In this document: positions 32,716 through 42,514 of the stretch, piece after piece | Layout: each line of letters starts with the position of its first letter | Position numbering within the stretch: the stretch's first letter is position 1 | NCBI GenBank assembly: GCA_902594705.1 | Contig: CACJNI010000001.1 | Coordinates: 248,001 to 312,000 of the forward strand | Source of the DNA: an uncultured Pelagibacteraceae bacterium | GTDB lineage: Bacteria; Pseudomonadota; Alphaproteobacteria; Pelagibacterales; Pelagibacteraceae | Length of the DNA: 64,000 nt | Direction: 5' to 3' | The notes under the pieces: generated by a model | Told to the model about the DNA's origin: nothing | What the model saw: only the letters and a program-made list of their open reading frames with translations | The model's database searches: none | Position numbers and translations under genes: made by a program

Positions 32716-34490
32716 TAATACACTCTTTCTTGTGGAGGAAAATATTGGACTTCATTTGTTAATGTTGAAGTATGTACATCTCTGTATTCAATTTTAGTAT
32801 TTTTTCCATCACACCAAGACAATGTATGTTTCATAAATTTTTCATCATTTCTTTTCGGATAATCTTCACGAGCATGAGCTCCTCTGCTTTCTTTTCTGTG
32901 ATATGCAGAATCTACAGTTGTTATCGCCTGTCTAATTAAATTATCAAATTCTAAAGTCTCAACTAAATCAGTATTGAATACCAACGATTTGTCTTTAACA
33001 GAAATCGATTCCATGCCATCATATGTTTTTCTGATCTCATCTACACCCTCTTTAAGATTCTTTTCAGTTCTAAATACAGCACATTTAGACTGCATTGTTT
33101 TTTGCATCGCCAGTCTAAGTTCAGCAGTTCCATTATCTCCCTCTGCATACCTTAGTTTATCAAATCTATTTAGACATTTTTCAGTTTCGCTTTCACTAAC
33201 TTCTTCGTGAGGCGTTCCAGGTTTTACCAATTCCGCTGCTCTCTTTGCTGCAGCTCTTCCAAAAACAACCAAGTCAATAAGTGAATTTGAACCTAGTCTA
33301 TTTGCTCCATGCACAGATACGCACGCGGCCTCACCAATCGCCATCAAACCTGGGACTGTTTTTTGAGATCCGTTTACTGTTAAAACTTCAGCTTTATAAT
33401 TTGTTGGTATACCACCCATATTATAATGAACTGTTGGAACAACTGGTATTGGTTCTTTGGTTACATCTACATTTGCAAATAATCTTGCTGCCTCAGTAAT
33501 GCCTGGCAATCTATCTTCAATAACTTTCTTATCTAAATGACTTAAATATAAATGAACATGGTCTTGATCTTTACCAACACCTCTTCCCTCATTGATTTCA
33601 ATAGACATTGATCTGCTAACTACATCTCTTGATGCAAGATCTTTAGCGTTGGGAGCATATCTCTCCATAAATCTTTCACCTTTAGAGTTTACCAAATATC
33701 CACCTTCACCTCTTACACCTTCAGAAATAAGTGTTCCGTGTCCATATATTCCTGTTGGGTGAAATTGTACAAACTCCATGTCTTGAAGAGGTAATCCAGC
33801 TCTTAATACCATTGCATTACCATCACCAGTACAAGTATGTGCAGATGTTGCTGAGTAATACACCTTCCCGTATCCCCCTGTGGCTATAATTGTTATGTGA
33901 GATCTAAAACGATGAATTGTTCCATCATTTAAATTCCAAGCAATTAAACCTTTGCATTGTCCATCTTTCATAATTAAGTCTAATGCAAAATATTCAATAA
34001 AAAATTCTGTATTATGTTTAAGTGCTTGACCATACAATGTATGGAGAATTGCATGACCAGTTCTGTCTGCTGCTGCACAAGTTCTTTGTACTATTCCATT
34101 TCCATAATTTTTTGTCATTCCTCCGAATGGTCTTTGATAGATTTTTCCATCTTCTGTTCTACTAAAAGGAACACCATACTTTTCTAATTCTAAAACCGCT
34201 TTCGGAGCTTCCTTACACAAATATTCAATACTATCTTGATCACCTAACCAATCCGCTCCTTTTACAGTATCGTACATGTGCCAACGCCAATCATCTTCAC
34301 CCATATTTCCAAGGGCTGCTGAAATTCCACCTTGCGCAGCTGATGTGTGACTTCTAGTTGGAAAGACCTTAGAAATGCATGCAGTTTTTAATCCAGCTTC
34401 ACTTAAGCCAACCGCAGCTCTTAGGCCAGAGCCTCCAGCACCAAGGACAACGACATCGTATTCATGATCTATAATATTATAAGATTTCAT
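32715..34490 (-). CDS. sdhA: Succinate dehydrogenase flavoprotein subunit
   Basis: Oxidises succinate to fumarate with covalently bound FAD. The FAD dinucleotide motif [16 protein letters not shown] is at residues ~14-29, and the flavinylated His is in [18 protein letters not shown] near 48. Substrate-site motifs: [19 protein letters not shown] near 240, RGEGGYLVN and [10 protein letters not shown] near 355. The [17 protein letters not shown] segment near 535 is typical. 591 residues is normal. Overlaps sdhD by 4 nt (ATGA). Confidence 0.97.
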   Translation of the reverse strand: MKSYNIIDHEYDVVVLGAGGSGLRAAVGLSEAGLKTACISKVFPTRSHTSAAQGGISAALGNMGEDDWRWHMYDTVKGADWLGDQDSIEYLCKEAPKAVLELEKYGVPFSRTEDGKIYQRPFGGMTKNYGNGIVQRTCAAADRTGHAILHTLYGQALKHNTEFFIEYFALDLIMKDGQCKGLIAWNLNDGTIHRFRSHITIIATGGYGKVYYSATSAHTCTGDGNAMVLRAGLPLQDMEFVQFHPTGIYGHGTLISEGVRGEGGYLVNSKGERFMERYAPNAKDLASRDVVSRSMSIEINEGRGVGKDQDHVHLYLSHLDKKVIEDRLPGITEAARLFANVDVTKEPIPVVPTVHYNMGGIPTNYKAEVLTVNGSQKTVPGLMAIGEAACVSVHGANRLGSNSLIDLVVFGRAAAKRAAELVKPGTPHEEVSESETEKCLNRFDKLRYAEGDNGTAELRLAMQKTMQSKCAVFRTEKNLKEGVDEIRKTYDGMESISVKDKSLVFNTDLVETLEFDNLIRQAITTVDSAYHRKESRGAHAREDYPKRNDEKFMKHTLSWCDGKNTKIEYRDVHTSTLTNEVQYFPPQERVY

Positions 34491-34816
34491 ATAGTTAGTT
34501 TAAATACCGCTAATATTGTAATTAAAGGAATTGTTATAGCAAAAAAATTTAAAGCTTTGTTTGCGGCATTTTTGATTTTTTCGTCTTTAATATAGTCTTC
34601 AAAAACCTCACTGATGCTTAATGCTGAGAAAAAGTAAGCAAAAATAAGAAAAAGACTAAATATAAACTTTGAAGGTTGAGAAGTTAGAAAAGTCAATATC
34701 TCTAAGTAACTTTTGTCATAAATACTTACCAGATTTAAAGCAAACCATAGCATCAAAGGTACCAATATAAGAGAACTAACTTTTAGAAATACCCATTTTT
34801 TTGTTACTGCTCTCAT
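34487..34816 (-). CDS. sdhD: Succinate dehydrogenase membrane anchor subunit D, lacking the heme histidine
   Basis: Small (109 aa) three-TM subunit, hydrophobic at residues ~9-31, ~51-69 and ~86-108. Identified by position between sdhC and sdhA and by the VFEDYI motif (71-76), which matches the VxxDYV motif whose tyrosine helps bind ubiquinone. Counting back from that motif, the residue equal to the axial heme ligand (E. coli SdhD His71) is Phe63, and the whole protein contains no histidine. So this subunit cannot supply the usual heme b ligand. Overlaps sdhA by 4 nt and sdhC by 1 nt. Confidence 0.85.
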   Translation of the reverse strand: MRAVTKKWVFLKVSSLILVPLMLWFALNLVSIYDKSYLEILTFLTSQPSKFIFSLFLIFAYFFSALSISEVFEDYIKDEKIKNAANKALNFFAITIPLITILAVFKLTI

Positions 34817-35196
34817 TACAATAAATTTCTTCCTATCAAATAAATTGAAATGGTTAAAACAAAAGATCCAAAGATTACAATTAAGCCAGTGATTTTTGTA
34901 GTTTTTAATTCAAATCCATAACCAAAATCCATAATTAAATGTCTTATCTCACTTAAGATTTGAAAACTAAAAGACCATGTAATACCCAATATGAAAAATT
35001 TTCCAATAATAGATTGGAGGAAAAACTTTATAAATTCATGACTTCCTTCACTAAATGAAAAAAATATAAAAAAAATACAGATTAAAGTTATTGCTAATAT
35101 ATTTATTATTCCAGTAATTCTATGAGATATTGAAACTAAAGATGAAACATGCCATCTATAAATTTGAATGTGAGGAGATAAAGGATTATTTTCCAT
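34816..35196 (-). CDS. sdhC: Succinate dehydrogenase cytochrome b556-type subunit C, with the heme ligand position changed
   Basis: Three-TM membrane subunit (126 aa) of complex II. PLSPHIQIYRWHVSSLVSISHRITG (residues 5-29, shown here in part) is the family's N-terminal signature, and the Ser and Arg in SHRITG match the quinone-site residues Ser27/Arg31 of E. coli. IRHLIMDFG (84-92) is the second signature. Seven residues before His86, where E. coli has the axial heme ligand His84, this protein has Gln79 (codon CAA, 34960-34962). With SdhD also changed, the complex may lack heme b. It overlaps asd by 11 nt and starts the sdhCDAB block. Confidence 0.88.
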   Translation of the reverse strand: MENNPLSPHIQIYRWHVSSLVSISHRITGIINILAITLICIFFIFFSFSEGSHEFIKFFLQSIIGKFFILGITWSFSFQILSEIRHLIMDFGYGFELKTTKITGLIVIFGSFVLTISIYLIGRNLL

Positions 35197-36196
35197 TTTG
35201 ATTTACTTTCATTATTGTTTCTGCAATTTCAACAGAATTCAATGCGGCTCCTCTTAATAGGTTATCTGAAACGATCCACAAATTAATTGAGTTCTTTTTT
35301 GTCTTATCATCTCTAATTCTCGAGATAAATGTTTCATAACTACCAGTTGCTTCTATTGGTGTGCTATATCCTCCATTTTCTCTTTTATCTATAACTCTAC
35401 AACCATCAGCGTTATTTAATGCTTCTCTGATTTGATCAAGAGAGTAAGGATTTTCGAACTCTATATTTACTGACTCTGAATGTGATACTAGAACAGGAAT
35501 TCTAACGCACGTAGCTGTTAACTCTATATTATTATCCAGTATTTTTTTTGTTTCATTAGTCATTTTCAATTCTTCTTTTGTGTATCCATCATCCGAAAAA
35601 ACATCAATGTGAGGAATTATATTGAAAGCTATTTGTTTAGTAAAATTTTTAGATTGAACAGAATTTCCATCAAGATAAGATTTTGTTTGTTCAATCAATT
35701 CATCCATAGGTGCTTTTCCGCCTCCAGAAACAGATTGATAAGTAGAAACTATCACCCTTTTTATTTTATATAAATCATGTAATGGTTTAAGAGCTAATAC
35801 TAACTGAGCTGTTGAGCAGTTAGGATTTGCCACAATATTTTTTTTCATTTCATTAATTTTTTCTGCATTCACTTGAGGTACAATAAGTGGAACATCGGGG
35901 TCCATTCTAAAAAAACTGGAATTATCAATTACAGTTGTTAATTTTGCTGCACTTTCTGCATATTGTTCTGCAATTTTACCACCTGCTGCAAAAAAAGTTA
36001 TATTCGCATTTGAAAAATCATATTTTTCAAGATCATGGACTTCGTAATCTTTGCCTTTAAAACTTATTTTTTTTCCAGCACTATTAGAAGAGGCAACTAA
36101 AAAAAGGTTATCAAATTTAATATCTTTTTTTTCTATAACTTCTAGAGTCTTTCTTCCAACATTACCGGTTGCACCGATGATAGCTATATTAGTCAT
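35186..36196 (-). CDS. asd: Aspartate-semialdehyde dehydrogenase
   Basis: NADPH-dependent reduction of aspartyl phosphate to aspartate semialdehyde, feeding lysine/diaminopimelate, threonine and methionine synthesis. The N-terminal nucleotide motif IIGATGNVGRKTLEVI is at residues ~5-20. VVANPNCSTAQLV... holds the active-site Cys near 130 (NPNCST). QSVSGGGKAPMDEL lies near 155 and the catalytic His in VRIPVLVSHSESVNIE near 237. 336 residues is normal. It lies between dmdA and sdhC; dapF in the same window uses the downstream lysine pathway. Confidence 0.94.
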   Translation of the reverse strand: MTNIAIIGATGNVGRKTLEVIEKKDIKFDNLFLVASSNSAGKKISFKGKDYEVHDLEKYDFSNANITFFAAGGKIAEQYAESAAKLTTVIDNSSFFRMDPDVPLIVPQVNAEKINEMKKNIVANPNCSTAQLVLALKPLHDLYKIKRVIVSTYQSVSGGGKAPMDELIEQTKSYLDGNSVQSKNFTKQIAFNIIPHIDVFSDDGYTKEELKMTNETKKILDNNIELTATCVRIPVLVSHSESVNIEFENPYSLDQIREALNNADGCRVIDKRENGGYSTPIEATGSYETFISRIRDDKTKKNSINLWIVSDNLLRGAALNSVEIAETIMKVNQNGK

Positions 36197-36210
36197 TTTA
36201 AAGATTTATA

Positions 36211-37320
36211 CTAAATGAAAGGTAAATCGCAAACTGTTCCGTTAAAACTATTACCATTTATATCAATTTTGAATGTTTGCTTTGCTTCAAAATATGGTTT
36301 TTTTATCATAGCTATACCAATTACCTGTTTAAAAGTTGGATTGTAACAACCTGATCTTAGTTCTCCGATTATATTATTTTTTTCATCTGTTAAATTCATC
36401 GAACCAGTTACACTTATTTTATCAGTATCAATTTTAACGCCCATTAGTTTTCTTTTAATTCCTTCAGACTTTATTTTTTTTAATTTCTCTTTTCCTAAAA
36501 ATTCAACATCACTATCAACATTAATATATTTATCAAAGCCACATTCGTATGGGTTGTCTCCATTGTCCATATCGTTTCCTTGAGAAAGTAATCCACTTTC
36601 GATACGTTCAATTAAATTAGGACATCCTGCTCTAATATTAAACTCATCTCCGATTTCAAATAAATGATCGTATAGTTTTAAACCCGCCTCATTATTCTCA
36701 ACATAAATTTCATATCCACCTTGTTTAGACCATCCTGATTGAGCAATTAAATGTTTGGCTCCAGCAAAATCAAAATAATCAAAACCAAAAAATTTTAAAT
36801 TTGTTATTTTTTCACCAAAAACTTTTTCCATTAAGTTAAATGATTTAGGCCCTTGCACAGCCATAATATCAACTTCAGGTTCGATAATATTTACATCAAA
36901 TTTATTCCCGATTGCCAATCCTTTAGCAAATAAGATTACATCTGTATCTGCAATAGAAACCCACCATTTATTCTCATTAAATCTTAGAACAACTGGGTCA
37001 TTAATTAATCCAGCATTATCATCTATGATTGGACAATAATAACATCTTCCATCTTTTGATTTCGAAAGATCTCTACAAGTCATAAGTTGAACTAATTTTG
37101 CAGCATCTTTTCCAGTAATCTCTACTTGTCTTTCAGCAGCCACATCCCAAACTTGAACATGCTCTTTTAAATGATGATATGAGTCTTCTAAAGGACCAAA
37201 TGCAGCAGGAAGCAACATATGATTGTATATTGTGTAAGCTGTAACACCTTGTTTTTCAATTCTTGATGTATAAGGCGTACCTCTAAGTCTTCTTGATTTT
37301 GCAATAGAAAAGTTTTTCAT
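36211..37320 (-). CDS. dmdA: Dimethylsulfoniopropionate (DMSP) demethylase
   Basis: Tetrahydrofolate-dependent demethylase converting DMSP to 3-methylmercaptopropionate (MMPA) with 5-methyl-THF formation. It belongs to the aminomethyltransferase (GcvT) fold, but its N-terminus [34 protein letters not shown] and the block [20 protein letters not shown] match, from memory, the characterised 369-residue Pelagibacter DmdA, and the length is identical. [13 protein letters not shown] and the C-terminal [10 protein letters not shown] agree too. dmdB and dmdC lie directly upstream, which confirms the pathway. A weak TTTACA-17-CACTAA pair in the 65-nt upstream gap might give it its own promoter. Confidence 0.95.
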   Translation of the reverse strand: MKNFSIAKSRRLRGTPYTSRIEKQGVTAYTIYNHMLLPAAFGPLEDSYHHLKEHVQVWDVAAERQVEITGKDAAKLVQLMTCRDLSKSKDGRCYYCPIIDDNAGLINDPVVLRFNENKWWVSIADTDVILFAKGLAIGNKFDVNIIEPEVDIMAVQGPKSFNLMEKVFGEKITNLKFFGFDYFDFAGAKHLIAQSGWSKQGGYEIYVENNEAGLKLYDHLFEIGDEFNIRAGCPNLIERIESGLLSQGNDMDNGDNPYECGFDKYINVDSDVEFLGKEKLKKIKSEGIKRKLMGVKIDTDKISVTGSMNLTDEKNNIIGELRSGCYNPTFKQVIGIAMIKKPYFEAKQTFKIDINGNSFNGTVCDLPFI

Positions 37321-37385
37321 TTTTTAGCTTAGTGTCATCTTTTTATCTATTTGTAAAGAAAGTAAGTGGTTTATTTGAAAGAAAT

Positions 37386-39014
37386 CTAAGAAAGTTCCTT
37401 AGCTCTTTTTCTTAATTCAAATTTTTGGATTTTACCTGTTGATGTTTTTGGAAGTTCACAGAAGTCTATTTTTTTTGGAATTTTGAACCCTGCTAGAGTT
37501 TCTCTACAAAAATCGATTAATTCTTTTTCATCTGTCTCTTTATCTGCCACTTTCTCTATAAATGCGCATGGAACTTCTCCCCATTTCTCATCTGGTTTTG
37601 CTACTACAGCAACAATTGAAACAGCTGGGTGCTTAGAAAGTGTGTTTTCGATTTCGATAGAAGAAATATTCTCTCCACCTGAAATAATAATATCTTTCGA
37701 CCTATCTTTAACCTTGATGTATCCATCTGGATAAATAACTGCCAAATCACCAGAGTGAAACCATCCATCTTTCATAGCCTTTTCAGTGGCCTCTTTGTCT
37801 TTAAAATACCCTTTCATAACAACATTACCTTTGATCATTATCTCGCCAATGGTTTCTCCATCCTTAGGCACGGGTTTCATAGTTTCTGGATCTAAAACAA
37901 CCACTCCTTCTGTGTTTGGAAATCTCACACCTTGCCTTGCTTTAATTTCATTAATTTTATCTTCTTCAAAACCATTCCATTCATCATTCCAAGCACATTG
38001 TAAAACATGTCCGTATGTTTCTGTTAAACCATAGACATGCATTACCTCAAATCCTAATGCTTTCATTTTTTTGAAAATTATACTTGGAGGTGGTGCTCCA
38101 GCAGTTAAAACATAAACTTTGTTTTTTAATTCTTTGATATCATTTTGTGATGCACCTGTTATCATATTAAGTACAATAGGTGCACCTCCAAAATGGGTAA
38201 TGTCATGCTTTTCAATTAATTCAAATATTTTTTTTACATCAATAGCTCTTAAACAAACTGTTTTTCCATTTAACATTGGTATTGTCCACGGGTACCCCCA
38301 TCCATTACAGTGGAACATTGGTACAACTGTTAAAAAATTTAATCTATTTGGCATATTCCAAGCAACGGCACTACCTGTTGACATTAAATAAGAACCTCTA
38401 TGATGATAAACAACACCTTTTGGATTTCCAGTTGTTCCAGATGTATAACTTAAAGAAATCGCTTGCCACTCATCCTTTGGTTTTTTCCAAATATAATTTT
38501 CATCACCAGTATTTAAAAATTCCTCATATTCTCTATCTCCAATTTTTTTTAATAAGGATTGATCTGCAAAATCGTCTTGAACATCAATTACAATTGGTTT
38601 GTCCTTTAAAGTTGATAAAGCCTTTTCTGCAACAGCATGTAATTGCCTGTCTATTATTAATACTTTTGCTTCACTGTGTTCTAAAATATAAGCAACAGTT
38701 TTTGCATCGAGTCTTGAATTAATTGTATTTAAAACAGCTCCTGTCATAGGAACAGAATAATGTGCCTCGAAAATCTCTGGAGTGTTAAAGGTCATAACTG
38801 AAACTGTATCTCCTTCAACAATACCAATTTTCTCTAGTGCACTTGCAAATTTGATACACCTGTTAAATACTTCCGTCCATGTAAAAGATTTTGTTTCATA
38901 TACTAAAGCTTCGTAATTTGGATAAATGTCTTTCGCTCTTTCTAGAAAGCTTAGCGGCGTTAAAGGGACATAATTTGAGGGATTTTTATCTAAGTTCTGA
39001 TTATATTTGTTCAT
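37386..39014 (-). CDS. dmdB: 3-methylmercaptopropionyl-CoA ligase (DmdB-type acyl-CoA synthetase)
   Basis: AMP-forming acyl-CoA ligase; in this context it would activate MMPA to MMPA-CoA. The P-loop-like motif is SLSYTSGTTGNPKGVVYHHRG near 188 (SYTSGTTGNPKG). VYGLTETYGHVLQCAWNDEW near 326 is the medium-chain/DmdB type, HSGDLAVIYPDGYIKVKDR near 417 and the catalytic lysine in PKTSTGKIQKFELR near 527. 542 residues is normal. The gene overlaps dmdC by one base and lies 65 nt before dmdA. Sequence alone would allow other medium-chain acids; the dmdA-dmdC neighbourhood points to MMPA. Confidence 0.9.
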   Translation of the reverse strand: MNKYNQNLDKNPSNYVPLTPLSFLERAKDIYPNYEALVYETKSFTWTEVFNRCIKFASALEKIGIVEGDTVSVMTFNTPEIFEAHYSVPMTGAVLNTINSRLDAKTVAYILEHSEAKVLIIDRQLHAVAEKALSTLKDKPIVIDVQDDFADQSLLKKIGDREYEEFLNTGDENYIWKKPKDEWQAISLSYTSGTTGNPKGVVYHHRGSYLMSTGSAVAWNMPNRLNFLTVVPMFHCNGWGYPWTIPMLNGKTVCLRAIDVKKIFELIEKHDITHFGGAPIVLNMITGASQNDIKELKNKVYVLTAGAPPPSIIFKKMKALGFEVMHVYGLTETYGHVLQCAWNDEWNGFEEDKINEIKARQGVRFPNTEGVVVLDPETMKPVPKDGETIGEIMIKGNVVMKGYFKDKEATEKAMKDGWFHSGDLAVIYPDGYIKVKDRSKDIIISGGENISSIEIENTLSKHPAVSIVAVVAKPDEKWGEVPCAFIEKVADKETDEKELIDFCRETLAGFKIPKKIDFCELPKTSTGKIQKFELRKRAKELS

Positions 39015-40774
39015 CAGTTAAATTTTGCACTCATGGTATATTTACTACCAGAAATAGCAGATTTATAATGGCTCTCAGCTCTAGGCAAAATTTTATCAAA
39101 ATAGTAATTTCCTGTATTTAATTTATCTTCATAAAACTCTTTATTATTTTCCAAATTTTCATAGCTTTTTCTCATTGTCTTTAGCCATATAAATGAAAGA
39201 CAAAAATAACCAAAAAATCTTAAATAATCGTTACATGATGCGCTTATATCGTCTTTTGGTGTGTTACCATTAGGAGATATCCAGTCAGTGAAATCTGACA
39301 ATATATTTTTTAATTCAGATATTTTTTTTACATGTTCATTTAATTTATCTACTTTTGAACAATCTTGAATTTCTGTTTCTACATATTTCATAAAATTATC
39401 AAAAACTTTTTTCTGACTTATTTTTCTAAATACAAAATCAATTGCCTGCACTGAATTAGTTCCTTCATAAATAGGTGTAATTCTATTATCTCTAAATAAT
39501 TGTTCTATCCCTTGGTCTTTTGTATAACCATATCCGCCAAAAACCTGAATTGCTTCATTGGTTATTTCCATACCCATATCTGTAAAAAATGACTTAATTA
39601 CAGGCGTCATAAGACCTACAATATCCGATGCATCTTTTTTTACTTCCTCCGAACTATGACTTAAGCTTACATCTACTTGCTGAGCCATCCAAAAAGATAA
39701 AGATCTTTCTCCCTCAATTATAGACTTCATATTTAATAAACTTCTTCTTATATCTGCGTGCTTAATGATTAAATCTGTTTCTCCATTAGAATTATTATTT
39801 GATTTACCTTGCTTTCTCTCTTTCGAATAACTTAAAGCAGTTTGATAAGCTGTTTCAGATAGACCTAGTCCTTGTATGCCGACAACGATTCTTTCTAAGT
39901 TCATCATTGTAAACATAGAATTTAAGCCTTTGTTCTCTGGTCCGATCATATAACCTTTGGCATCATCAAAACTTAATACACATGCAGGTGAACCTTTAAT
40001 GCCCATTTTTGATTCAATTGAAACAGTATTGACTCCATTTCTTGGACCAATTGAACCGTCTTCATTAATTTCATATTTTGGTACTAAAAATAAACTTATC
40101 CCTTTCGTTCCTTTTGGTGCGTCCTGCGTTCTTGCTAAAACAAGGTGTATAATATTTTCAGTCAAATCATGATCACCAGAAGTAATAAAAATTTTTTGTC
40201 CACTTATATTATAAGTGCCATTTTCATTTTTAATTGCCTTTGTTTTAATTAATCCTAAATCTGTTCCACACTGAGGTTCTGTTAAACACATTGTCCCACT
40301 CCATTTACCCTCAACAATTTTAGGAAGATATGTGTTTTTAATTTCTTCAGTTGCATGACTCAAAATACAATTGTATGCACCTATACTTAATTCACTATAT
40401 AATTTAAAAGATAAACTTGATGATGAAAGCATTTCGTCAAAAAAAGCACTTACAGTTTTCGGCATTCCTTGACCACCGTATTTTGGATCACAAGTTAAAG
40501 ATACCCATCCATCTTCGATAAATTTTGAATATGCCTCTTTATAACCTGGAGGGGTTCTAACTACTCCATTTTCATAGACACAAGGATTTTCGTCTCCAGC
40601 TTTTGCTAAAGGAAGAATCATTTCTTCATTAATTTTTGCAGCTTCCTCTAATATATCTTTTACTAGATCAGAAGTAACTTCTTTATACTTTTCAATTTCG
40701 TTATAATTTTTATTATCTTTTAGATGTTCAAATAAGAACATCATATCTTTCACAGGTGCAGAATAAACAGTCAT
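39014..40774 (-). CDS. dmdC: 3-methylmercaptopropionyl-CoA dehydrogenase (DmdC-type acyl-CoA dehydrogenase)
   Basis: FAD acyl-CoA dehydrogenase of the long (586 aa) DmdC subfamily, which oxidises MMPA-CoA to methylthioacryloyl-CoA. The N-terminal YSAPVKDMMFLFEHL is typical of this branch. Substrate/FAD loops: MCLTEPQCGTDLGLIKTKA near 165 and QKIFITSGDHDLTENIIHLV near 193. VFGGYGYTKDQGIEQLFRDNR leads to PIYEGTNSVQ with the catalytic Glu near 440. The ~130-residue C-terminal extension is normal for DmdC. The next pathway enzyme, DmdD, is not encoded in this window. Confidence 0.9.
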   Translation of the reverse strand: MTVYSAPVKDMMFLFEHLKDNKNYNEIEKYKEVTSDLVKDILEEAAKINEEMILPLAKAGDENPCVYENGVVRTPPGYKEAYSKFIEDGWVSLTCDPKYGGQGMPKTVSAFFDEMLSSSSLSFKLYSELSIGAYNCILSHATEEIKNTYLPKIVEGKWSGTMCLTEPQCGTDLGLIKTKAIKNENGTYNISGQKIFITSGDHDLTENIIHLVLARTQDAPKGTKGISLFLVPKYEINEDGSIGPRNGVNTVSIESKMGIKGSPACVLSFDDAKGYMIGPENKGLNSMFTMMNLERIVVGIQGLGLSETAYQTALSYSKERKQGKSNNNSNGETDLIIKHADIRRSLLNMKSIIEGERSLSFWMAQQVDVSLSHSSEEVKKDASDIVGLMTPVIKSFFTDMGMEITNEAIQVFGGYGYTKDQGIEQLFRDNRITPIYEGTNSVQAIDFVFRKISQKKVFDNFMKYVETEIQDCSKVDKLNEHVKKISELKNILSDFTDWISPNGNTPKDDISASCNDYLRFFGYFCLSFIWLKTMRKSYENLENNKEFYEDKLNTGNYYFDKILPRAESHYKSAISGSKYTMSAKFN

Positions 40775-40806
40775 AAATTTAATAGTATCAAATTAAGTTA
40801 ATTTTT

Positions 40807-41916
40807 TTATTTTTGCAAATATGCAATAATCGCATCTCCCATACCAGAAGTTGAAGTTTCTTTTGTTCCTTTTGACATAATATCTTTAGTTCTTAACCCA
40901 TCATCTAGTACATTTTGCACTGCTTTTTCTAAGTCATCAGCTTCTTTATCTAAGTCAAGAGAGTACCTCAAAGCCATTGCAAAACTCAAGATAGTTGCAA
41001 TTGGATTTGCTATCCCTTTTCCAGCAATGTCTGGAGCAGATCCATGAACAGGCTCATACATTGCTCTCATTTCACCATCTTTATTTTTTGCACCTAGAGA
41101 AGCTGAAGGTAATAAACCTAAAGATCCCGTCAGCATAGATGCTTCATCTGACAACATATCACCAAATAAATTATCTGTCACAATTACATCAAATTGCTTT
41201 GGATTTCTCAAAAGTTGCATTGCACAATTATCTGCAAGCATATGATTTAACTCAACATCTTTAAATTCTTTATCGTGAAGATTTTGAACTTCCTCTTTCC
41301 ATAATTGACCTGCTTCCATAACATTCGATTTTTCACAGGAAGTAACTTTATTGTTTCTCTTCTTTGCTAAATCAAATGCAACTCTAGCAACTCTTTTAAT
41401 TTCTGATGAGGTATAAGTATGAGTGTTTATTCCTTTACGTTCACCATTATCAATTGGCTTGATACCTCTCGGCTCACCAAAATAAATACCACCTGTCAAT
41501 TCTCTAACAATCATTATGTCTAGACCTGATACGATTTCAGGTTTTAGTGTAGATGCCTCAACTAATTGTTTAAAACAAATTGCAGGCCTCAAATTTGCAA
41601 ATAATTTTAATTCTTTTCTTAGCTTAAGAAGAGCTCTCTCAGGTCTTTTGGAAAAATCTAAATTATCATATTTTGGTCCACCCACAGCTCCTAAAATGAC
41701 TGCTTCACATTCTAACGATTTATAAAATACTTCATCTGTAATCGGTGTTCCGTGCTTGTCGTAAGATGCTCCACCAACTAAAGCTTCTTCCATATCAAAA
41801 TCAAGAGATTTATTTACATTAAACCAAGTTATAATTTTTTTAACTTCACCAATAACCTCGGGACCTATACCATCACCTGGTAATAATAAGAATTTTCTTT
41901 TTTTGACTTTAATCAT
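40807..41916 (-). CDS. leuB: 3-isopropylmalate dehydrogenase
   Basis: NAD-dependent oxidative decarboxylation of 3-isopropylmalate in leucine synthesis. [19 protein letters not shown] is at residues ~11-29, the arginines of [15 protein letters not shown] near 100, [16 protein letters not shown] near 138, and the metal aspartates in [19 protein letters not shown] near 235. [20 protein letters not shown] near 282 is the NAD-site signature. 369 residues is normal. Overlaps leuD by 8 nt; 32 nt separate it from dmdC. Confidence 0.96.
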   Translation of the reverse strand: MIKVKKRKFLLLPGDGIGPEVIGEVKKIITWFNVNKSLDFDMEEALVGGASYDKHGTPITDEVFYKSLECEAVILGAVGGPKYDNLDFSKRPERALLKLRKELKLFANLRPAICFKQLVEASTLKPEIVSGLDIMIVRELTGGIYFGEPRGIKPIDNGERKGINTHTYTSSEIKRVARVAFDLAKKRNNKVTSCEKSNVMEAGQLWKEEVQNLHDKEFKDVELNHMLADNCAMQLLRNPKQFDVIVTDNLFGDMLSDEASMLTGSLGLLPSASLGAKNKDGEMRAMYEPVHGSAPDIAGKGIANPIATILSFAMALRYSLDLDKEADDLEKAVQNVLDDGLRTKDIMSKGTKETSTSGMGDAIIAYLQK

Positions 41917-42514
41917 TAAATATCCAAGGCTTTGCGGATTTTAATTTTTCTTCAAATGAAATTATTTTATTAGACTTTTCCAAAGACAGTGCAATATCAT
42001 CTAGTCCCTCAATTAAACATTTTTTTTTAAATTCATCTAATTCAAATTTGATTTCTTTATTTCCAAAAATTATTTTTTGATCTGGTAAATTTATTGCAAT
42101 TTCTTCTTGTCTCTTAGAATATTCAGAAAGCTCTTTTATCTGTTCATCATTAACTTTAATAGGCAATATTCCATTTTTAAAACAATTATTATAAAATATA
42201 TCTGCGTAACTAGTGCTTATAACGCAAGTGATACCAAAGTCTAAAAGTGCCCATGGCGCATGTTCTCTAGATGATCCACATCCAAAATTATTCCCTGCAA
42301 TTAGAATCTTAGAATTATTATATGGGGATTTATTTAAGATAAAGTCATCTACTACTTTACCTTTTTCGTCATATCTCATTTCATAAAATAAATTTTTTCC
42401 AAGTCCTGTTCTTTTTATTGTTTTTAAAAATTGCTTTGGAATAATCATATCTGTATCAATATTTACAATTGGTAAATATGCAGGAATACTTTTTAATGTT
42501 GAGAATTTGTTCAT
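41909..42514 (-). CDS. leuD: 3-isopropylmalate dehydratase small subunit
   Basis: Swivelling-domain subunit of isopropylmalate isomerase. [20 protein letters not shown] at residues ~18-37 and [20 protein letters not shown] near 73 are the family signatures. 201 residues is the bacterial LeuCD type. It starts immediately downstream of leuC and overlaps leuB, giving the order leuC-leuD-leuB. Confidence 0.96.
   Translation of the reverse strand: MNKFSTLKSIPAYLPIVNIDTDMIIPKQFLKTIKRTGLGKNLFYEMRYDEKGKVVDDFILNKSPYNNSKILIAGNNFGCGSSREHAPWALLDFGITCVISTSYADIFYNNCFKNGILPIKVNDEQIKELSEYSKRQEEIAINLPDQKIIFGNKEIKFELDEFKKKCLIEGLDDIALSLEKSNKIISFEEKLKSAKPWIFND

Noticed and set aside
37321..37385. TTTACA-17-CACTAA promoter before dmdA
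   Set aside because: The -10 match is poor; a dedicated dmdA promoter cannot be supported from sequence alone.
38276..38722. Open frame of 148 codons on the plus strand inside dmdB
   Set aside because: Antisense to a confident ligase gene; composition follows the complement of that gene and no motif is seen.
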